Source: Diadema setosum (Eukaryota; Echinodermata; Echinoidea; Diadematoida; Diadematidae). Taken from it: 64,000 nucleotides of DNA. The notes beneath the pieces were generated by a model. It had not been told where the DNA came from and ran no database searches. It saw only the letters and a program-made list of their open reading frames with translations. A program made the position numbers and the translations under genes. The stretch covers positions 17,808,547 through 17,872,546 of the forward strand of contig NC_092686.1 in the NCBI RefSeq assembly GCF_964275005.1, read 5' to 3'. This document shows positions 59,001 to 64,000 of the stretch, piece by piece; within the stretch, counting starts at the first letter, position 1, and each line of letters starts with the position of its first letter.

Positions 59001-59551
59001 TCTTCAGTGCAACAACTTTTTATGCCTCTACCACATTAACATTTACAAATATTTCATAAAAATTATAAGATTTTATTCTAGAGGATTGTACGCACATGTT
59101 TCAGCTATACTACGCAGCCGTAAACATGTTATGAAACTGAAGGCACTTGGAATATTTATAAACTTTGTGCATGACACCAATCTTGATAAAATAATACCTA
59201 GTACAAGTACTTACATTGTAGTGTAGCAATAAGCAAACAGTACATGTCGGATGGTGTATTGTATTTGTGTGTGTGAGATGTATTTAAGTGTGCACGCTCA
59301 CATATGTGCACAGTGTGAGTGAATGAGGATATGTATGATATCAATCTGTGTCTATGTATTTTTGTTTCTTTTGTTAGACCAAGGAATCGGCTCGACAGGA
59401 AGGAACCAAACTAAGACCTGTCTACAGACTGGCTAATAGATTGATACAGGCTGCCAGGAGTTCCAAACTGGACCAGGCTGGGCTCAGGGACTATCTGCAG
59501 AATCTCCGTGCAAACTACTTCAAGGAGATTGGCTCAGGAGCAGAAGAATAA
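34302..59551 (+). CDS. MSH4: MSH4, meiotic MutS homologue (26 coding exons)
   Basis: Exons: 34302-34320, 35563-35788, 36610-36701, 37392-37477, 38730-38792, 39288-39411, 39745-39811, 41576-41697, 41975-42079, 42510-42548, 42902-42982, 43638-43828, 44535-44667, 45550-45603, 46973-47157, 48129-48141, 49063-49108, 50303-50427, 54093-54187, 54532-54579, 55120-55287, 56486-56558, 56939-57074, 57637-57737, 58541-58629, 59378-59551. All borders are GT-AG, every phase agrees and the sum is 2655 nt (884 residues). Aligning from memory with human MSH4 (936 residues) gives close matches throughout. Walker A GPNMSGKST is at 635-643, Walker B IIDELGRG at 712-719 and the ATHF loop at 746-749. The Ser/Gly/Thr-rich N-terminus (1-110) is weakly conserved. 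By family knowledge MSH4 pairs with MSH5 as a DNA clamp that stabilises meiotic crossovers and lacks the mismatch-binding domain. The first exon is the least certain: its ATG, donor and phase fit, and the joined SKYNFDI resembles human PRYNFGL. Confidence 0.95.
34321..35562. other. MSH4 intron 1
   Basis: Noncoding. The palindrome TAACGTTA occurs four times (near 34386, 34597, 34757 and 34974). A short A-run precedes the exon 2 acceptor. No element is recognised. Confidence 0.5.
35789..39744. other. MSH4 introns 2-6
   Basis: Between exons 2 and 7 the introns hold A/T-rich sequence, a poly(T) tract near 37100, a poly(C) run near 37667, a TA/T run near 38348-38375 and a long poly(T) at about 39240-39263 before exon 6. 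Apart from a possible LINE tail at 38340-38575, I recognise no elements and no nested gene. Confidence 0.6.
38340..38575 (+). mobile_element. Possible LINE 3' tail in MSH4 intron 4
   Basis: The segment ends AATGAAATAAATTTTGAATT, the kind of repetitive tail seen on non-LTR elements and similar to the inverted phrase near 33550. No reverse transcriptase remains. Low confidence. Confidence 0.3.
40409..41544 (+). mobile_element. Helentron-like non-autonomous element A (MSH4 intron 7)
   Basis: The left end GTCCCCGCC starts an imperfect hairpin (GTCCCC...GGGGAC around a GAAC/GTTC core, 40409-40438). Near the right end its reverse complement GGCGGGGAC occurs at 41509-41517. A perfect 6-bp hairpin follows, TTACGC-ACC-GCGTAA at 41523-41537, then TTTCTAC. 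Between them are a TGTCCGTGCGTCCG microsatellite (40459-40549) and a tandem core. Subterminal inverted repeats, a microsatellite, a tandem core and a terminal 3' hairpin match Helentron-derived elements (HINE, DINE-1 or bivalve pearl type). No Rep-helicase is present. It ends 32 bases before exon 8. Confidence 0.7.
40557..41500 (+). repeat. Tandem core of element A, ~155-190-bp units
   Basis: Six units each start near AATGCTACTCCTTCGCCATT (about 40563, 40708, 40868, 41029, 41187 and 41345). Each has a GGTGAGGGCTTCAAAACTTC block and runs of TTTGACC. The unit edges are clear by eye. Confidence 0.88.
42080..44534. other. MSH4 introns 9-12
   Basis: No element is recognised with confidence. There is a TTC/T tract at about 42455-42490 before exon 10, a TTA/T run followed by G- and C-homopolymers at about 44015-44105 in intron 12, and otherwise A/T-rich sequence. 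Open frames here are short and unsupported. Confidence 0.55.
44822..45054. mobile_element. MITE in MSH4 intron 13, ATGGGTTAGTCAAAT ends
   Basis: A perfect 15-bp terminal inverted repeat (ATGGGTTAGTCAAAT and ATTTGACTAACCCAT) bounds 233 bp. An internal palindrome (CCCATGGGAGAACATT and its inverted partner) lies near 44896-44937. The target duplication is unclear in this A/T-rich flank. Confidence 0.7.
45083..45221. mobile_element. 139-bp foldback element in MSH4 intron 13
   Basis: The arms fold back: GGGAACATGTACC at the left against GGTATGTTCCC at the right, with GGAGGTTATAAGTCCC and GGGACTTATAACCTCC around a short loop near 45154. It lies 28 bases after the preceding MITE. Confidence 0.65.
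45702..46066. mobile_element. Palindromic MITE in MSH4 intron 14
   Basis: TTAAAGGGGATGGCTAGTAA at the left is matched by its reverse complement at the right, and similarity continues inward for about 165 bases per arm with a small central loop. TTAA occurs at both edges and could be the target duplication or part of the inverted repeat. No coding capacity. Confidence 0.85.
47808..48218. mobile_element. Possible MITE edges around the MSH4 microexon
   Basis: TTAAAGGGGAAA at the left and TTTGCCCCTTTAA at the right are short inverted ends, but the interiors of the two sides do not align well by eye. The conserved 13-nt exon lies between them. Either two separate remnants flank the exon or the match is chance. 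Confidence 0.3.
48129..48141 (+). CDS. MSH4: MSH4 microexon 16 (13 nt)
   Basis: A pyrimidine tract and CAG precede ATCAAGATGAATG, and GTAAGT follows. It encodes IKMN plus one base, exactly the residues human MSH4 has between its ADL and RCQES segments. It also supplies the phase needed between exon 15 (phase 0) and exon 17 (two leading bases). Confidence 0.88.
48219..50302. other. MSH4 introns 16-17
   Basis: Exon 17 (49063-49108) lies within. The introns are A/T-rich, with an A-run at about 49684-49698. I recognise no element with confidence. Confidence 0.5.
50456..51905 (+). mobile_element. Helentron-like non-autonomous element B (MSH4 intron 18)
   Basis: The left end GCCTCCGCC begins a hairpin (GCCTCCG...CGGAGGC around CCAC-GAA-GTGG, 50456-50483). 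A (GTCC)n microsatellite follows at about 50498-50553. The inverted partner GGCGGAGGC is at 51869-51877, then the 3' hairpin GTCGC-CAAA-GCGAC at 51884-51897 and ATTTCTAG. The architecture is the same as element A, though the sequence is different. CTAG after a hairpin with T following recalls Helitron ends. No protein is encoded. It begins 28 bases after the exon 18 donor. Confidence 0.75.
50660..51130 (+). repeat. Tandem core of element B, ~150-bp units
   Basis: Three to four units carry AGGTCAAAGGTCA-type runs, then ATACATAAAATTTCACTATT, a CTGAAGATATTTTCTTGAAA block and CCCAATTAAGATTCTCTGGT. More diverged units continue to about 51600. Confidence 0.85.
52231..52796. mobile_element. 566-bp palindromic MITE in MSH4 intron 18
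   Basis: AGGACAAGTTCACCTTCAT at the left end is matched at the right by an inverted copy with one or two changes, and the arms continue to pair for more than 200 bases each (GAATGCAGCAAT, AACACATCAGTGA, ACCGCTGGATGAG). TTAA-like bases at both edges may be the target site. No transposase. Confidence 0.85.
52797..54092. other. Rest of MSH4 intron 18
   Basis: Noncoding sequence with a C/T-rich stretch at about 53150-53420. No element or gene is recognised. Confidence 0.5.
54532..55287 (+). CDS. MSH4: MSH4 exons 20-21, Walker A split by an intron
   Basis: Exon 20 (54532-54579) ends in GPNM and exon 21 (55120-55287) begins SGKSTYLKQ, so the ATP-binding loop is divided between Met638 and Ser639. 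Exon 21 also carries [14 protein letters not shown], the MutS segment next to the ATP site. Confidence 0.93.
55956..56514 (+). repeat. Duplicated intron-exon junction with a decoy exon
   Basis: About 136 bases at 55956-56091 are repeated at 56364-56514. Both start GTCAATATGCTTGCT, continue through CT-rich and CTAC repeats, reach an AG acceptor, and include the first 29 bases of exon 22. The upstream decoy (from 56063) then diverges and reaches a TGA at 56132-56134. The downstream copy continues into the true exon. Confidence 0.88.
56486..56558 (+). CDS. MSH4: MSH4 exon 22, Walker B
   Basis: It reads [20 protein letters not shown] then ELGR, matching human [20 protein letters not shown]. The Asp714-Glu715 pair is the Walker B site for ATP hydrolysis. 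Confidence 0.93.
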
Positions 59552-61283
59552 CGGTGGTAGATGTCATACAGGGAGAAGTGTGGTGTTTGCACAGAAATGC
59601 TAAATACAGTCATCCTTGCCTTTAATAGTTACATCAGAAGGGATCCTTCTATCCTTCAATGTACACTAGAATTAACACGTTTTACCTCCGTTCGAAGTAG
59701 AATTTTTCCTCGACTTTAGTAGCACATTTGTAGACTTGTGTAAGGTTATCTCAGGCAAGGTTGAATGTATACCGTAGTCGTATCTCAAATGTTGTAATGT
59801 ATGACACTTGGGCCAAACAAGGAGGTTAACATGCTAACCACCAGTACTTTGAGCAGGAGACAGTACTCTAACATGAAATTGTCGTCCACAATGTGAAGCT
59901 ATTTTGAACGGGACAAGTCTACTGGCTTCAGATTCCAGTGATGAGGTGTGAACCAGGCTACAAGAATATTAAAAGGAAACACACGAGAAAATACTGTAAG
60001 GCTTTCAAAATAGTCTACCTCACAAAAGAGGGCATTTCTTTCTGTGTTTTATGCGTTATGTGCACAGGAAAAAGAAAGACTAACCACTTCTGAATAGTAC
60101 CCGAGGCATGATGTATGCTTCCAGTTTTTTAAATGTTCAAGTGTGTTTGTGTCATGCTGACTACAAGTGAATCTAAATCTCACTAAACTATTTTCCAAGT
60201 AGCATTGCTGATTGACTATTTGTCAAAAAACTAGGAAGATTTTAAAAAATGACAAATCTCATACATTTATGAATTCAAGATTTGCTGTACAATACACTCG
60301 TCCAAAATGTAATAGATTCCGACAGATATACTTTTTGGTAATCCTGTCAGTTGCAAGGACATAAATAATTGCTCTCCTTTAGTAGCTCATAGTTGAAGGT
60401 GATTCATCAATCAGATTACATCTGTGAAGTAATGGGTTAGCATTCTTTCCCCCTTTTGCAAGGACAAGGTGGGTCTAGTCAAAAAGGTCTTGAAGTAAGT
60501 AAATTTCAATGATTTTCTTCTTTAGAGCCACAGGTGTGTTGTAGTTGAACCAAAATATATCGTTTTAACCTCTTTAGAGGCAAACAATATACAAAGTTGC
60601 TCATGACTGTGGCAAAGTGGACAAAATTTGAATCATACAGATAGTAGCAAGTTGGTGTGGGGTATTGGGGAGTGGAATTGATACATTTATCTTCTCCTGT
60701 TATATCCAAGTTGATACGAAGTTGTTCCAGTTACCGAAAGGGCTAAATCTCTGTGAAAATCAAACATATTTTCCTAGATTCAGAAGCTGTTTAGCCAAAT
60801 TCTACTACATGAACATTGTAGAAGTGCTTAAGTTGTTCATGATAGTAGCAGTGGGGCTCAAGTGAGCCCATTATGGAGGGTAACATTTGAAGGAGAGGGC
60901 AAATACGTGCTTTATCATCAGGAAAAGATATGTGTGATTAAATACTTTGAAGGTAAGGGATCATTCCGTAAGTATTGTGATATTATATGCAAATGTACGT
61001 GAATTGTACATAGTCCAATTAGAGTAATGACATTCAAAGCACCGATGACGGATAACACCTTACTATCACAGTATACTCTTGCAATGTTGTGTGTAGATAC
61101 CTATTACATGGTAAGCAATTCTGTTTCATGTGAACACTCGTATCTCATGACTTGTTGATGCTTCTGTATATGTCAAGGTCCGCGTGTATTTGAAGGTTCT
61201 AAAAAGGAAATACTGAGATTAAGTTAAGGTCAAGGCCCAGCAACCATACTTCAAGTTATGTTGGAAAACATACAAACAATAAA
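59552..61283 (+). other. Probable MSH4 3' UTR
   Basis: There is no coding frame of note. The first clear AATAAA signal that I see is at 61278-61283. Others follow at 61412 and 61419. The extent is inference. Confidence 0.4.
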
Positions 61284-63179
61284 GACATGAAATCCCAAAT
61301 CGAGTTTAATGCAAAGTGTGCTCTAGTGTTATTAAAACCCAATCCATTGTTAATGATTTTTCACAGAAATAAATCCTTAATTACATCTTTACACATCAAG
61401 AAAATGATTTCAATAAACAATAAATGACACAATCATTTCTGACCATTGTGAAGACATACTGTATGACCCACTATGATCAGAGACACAATACAGGAGCTCG
61501 CAACAAATACAGCCAAAACAAAAGAGACATATGTTTGACAATTATATATAAAACAAATCATATAGCAACGTGCATTTTGCACTCCTTCAAAATATATAAA
61601 GCAAATTTTCTTCTTGCACCAACAAATAATAAAACCACTTATATATATTTCATTCACAATAGAATGACTTTTTTCTTTGTTCTGTTGCACAAAACATAGC
61701 TGGTGTCATAGTGAAAAATGTCATGCTTTCTAGGTGTGCTTCATGTCTTGCCTTCACTGCTTACATATTTTTAAAGATTGGATTGACTTCACAGATAAGG
61801 TAATGTTAAGCTATATTGCAAACTTAATTTCCACAGGAATGAGAATGAAACACACTCATAGCAAGTACTGTGGGTCTCCTACTTACACAAACAAAATAAG
61901 TATGTGCACTGTATAGAAAAAAATATATATAATTCAAGATTGTTTTCTTTTGTCATAGCCTCAGACACAAGAACTGTCTGACATTGATTGAAATGGCATT
62001 AACATTCTTAATTCATAAACAAGGGTCAAAAACTTTATCTCTATCTCTCTCAATTTGAAAAAGGAAGCACCGTATTATTACCAAATAAAGGCATAGATTA
62101 TATTCGACATACTTTTCAATAATCAATATTTGGTATTAATTATACACTTCTGCATATTACATTTTGCATAAACACAAGGGCATACCTCAGAAACTTTGTT
62201 CATGCACTGAAGTATAAACTACACAATGCAGCTTATTAAGAAACATATGCAGACAAGTAGAATGCATTATGTACAATTCAATCAGACCTGTTACACCAAA
62301 TCAAGGTACTTAAGAACATAACACCTCCCCCCTAAAAAAAAAAAAAAAAAAACTTTAAAAAAACAACCAACCAACTCTTCGATCTCTTACTGTAAGAGAG
62401 AGCTTGAACCTGACGTAATGTACAGTTGTAAAGAGATGTATTTTTACTGAATGCAATACACTGCCAAGCACTCTTTATGCTTGGGTGAACCCTGTGACAT
62501 GGGTAATAAATCAGGTCAGCATGTTCAATCTGTTTGACTTTTCCCTCTGGTAACTAATGTAAAATATCACTTGAAATATCTATTTCCTTTTGCCCTTGGC
62601 ATCCAATATTTTATGGGATATAATATTCGTAACTTCAACATAATTCATTTGAAAACAGCCTATATGGTCTTTTTTTTCTACAAAAAAAAAAAAAAATATT
62701 TACAAAAGCAGACCTGCCAATTTCATTAACCCATAAAATGTACATTTCTTTTTCACTACTTATTTGTCATATGATACAAGACTCATTCATACAGGCCTAT
62801 TTAGTGATACAAATTTATACATTTCCATCCCACTATAATGTCTTACACTGCAATAATATATCTTGTGCTTCTAGATAGTTCTCTGGAATGCTTACAATAC
62901 TATGTATTTTTGTAACTGCAAAATGGAATTCATAAACAGTTCTCCATTCATAATGCAACAAGTTCACACGAGTCACTCACATCATCGATGTAACCTTGCA
63001 AATAATTGTTTGCACCACATCACACATGGATGGAATTCTCCTTGTACGACTAGATTTTTCTGGCATAGCCAATCCAATGAAACACTAATGAGATATCAAG
63101 GAGTTGCCTACATCCTAACTTCATGAAACAGGTACATTGATATACTGATAAAGGTCAAAGTTCATACTGTCTCTGCTCT

Positions 63180-63210
<31 letters not shown>

Positions 63211-64000
63211 CCATACACATCTGAGCTCAAAGTTGGTGTGCCATGGGTAGCCAGTTACTGCATAAAGATGCATGAACATTAGAGTGGCAAATCATCAGTG
63301 ATTCATTCTCTTGACAAAGTGCAGAGATGTTTCTAAGGAAAATATATCAGAGCGAAGTTACAGCTGTTGATATGAAAGATTTGATTGTACATGTATGTTC
63401 TCTTTGAGTCTACATGAACCAGTCAATGATGTATGTTTATCATTGTTTATATGACGTCTCAGAAAACTTACATATTTGACAGCAGGACACTGCCTGGATT
63501 TCATAGGATTTTTTTTTTTCCTGATGAATGGTTTACATAAATCTAATTTTGTGGCACATAAGTGTGTAATGTAATCCATTTAAAAAGCTAAATGCATACT
63601 AACATACAGCCATTGAAGGAAATTACATGTTTTCACCAAGGCTGGATGTAATATGAGTTTATACATTATGAAGCAGAACAATGTAAATACTATACTTCTC
63701 TTTCTTATCACACTAGATTCAATTTGTCTCTATGTGTATGTATGTCCACCTAGAAAAATATGACAAAAATATTCCGTATGGGATATGACCTTCAATTTCA
63801 CCAGAAGTATTGATATAATCTGGTTTCATCTTCATATCTGCCTGTCAATTCCATCAGATAGAAAAATATTTGACCTTCCATTTCAACTGCAATGACAGAT
63901 ATATTCCATGAATTCAAAGAGATTGTAACCAGATGTCTTGGAAATGTGGAATTAATGAACAAAGCAACAAAAAAAAAAAAAAAAAAAAAAATAGAATTTG
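61284..64000. other. Downstream A/T-rich region, no gene seen
   Basis: It contains poly(A) or poly(T) tracts at about 62336-62352, 63181-63210 and 63969-63990. Short open frames on both strands have no recognisable motifs. It could be intergenic or the 3' UTR of a converging gene beyond the window. Confidence 0.5.

Overview
The window looks like nuclear DNA of a marine deuterostome invertebrate, most likely an echinoderm of sea-urchin type. The reasons are GT-AG spliced genes with short exons, an MSH4 protein close to the vertebrate one, and a dense load of non-autonomous DNA transposons of kinds I associate with such genomes. The species call is inference from memory, not a search. I see no bacterial or organellar signal.

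Positions 1-33311 are a head-to-tail array of three copies of a unit of about 6.4 kb. Each copy carries one six-exon gene for a protein-kinase-like protein (544 codons in copies 2 and 3), followed by a shared poly(A) signal and a shared set of small foldback elements. The copies differ by only a handful of residues. Copy 1 has one extra base just after its start codon. Three size differences separate the units: a 2.25-kb hAT-like element only in unit 1 (4765-7018), a 312-315-bp segment present only in units 2 and 3, and an LTR retroelement of about 12.9 kb (8315-21259) at the junction of units 1 and 2. Unit 3 is cut off at about 33311.

The LTR retroelement is a young Ty3/Gypsy-type fossil with very long LTRs, gag, protease-RT-RNase H, integrase, and a fourth frame (15963-17510). 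That fourth frame encodes two C2H2-like zinc fingers followed by a long Lys/Glu-rich tandem-repeat helix. It is the most unusual object in the window.

Positions 34302-59551 hold a complete MSH4 gene (meiotic MutS homologue) on the + strand. I could place 26 coding exons whose phases all agree. They sum to 2655 nt (884 residues plus stop) and include a 13-nt microexon. The introns hold two Helentron-like non-autonomous elements with subterminal inverted repeats, tandem cores and 3' hairpins, plus several foldback MITEs. A local duplication placed a decoy copy of the 5' part of the Walker B exon upstream of the real one. From 59552 to the end I see 3' UTR and intergenic sequence with no further recognisable gene.
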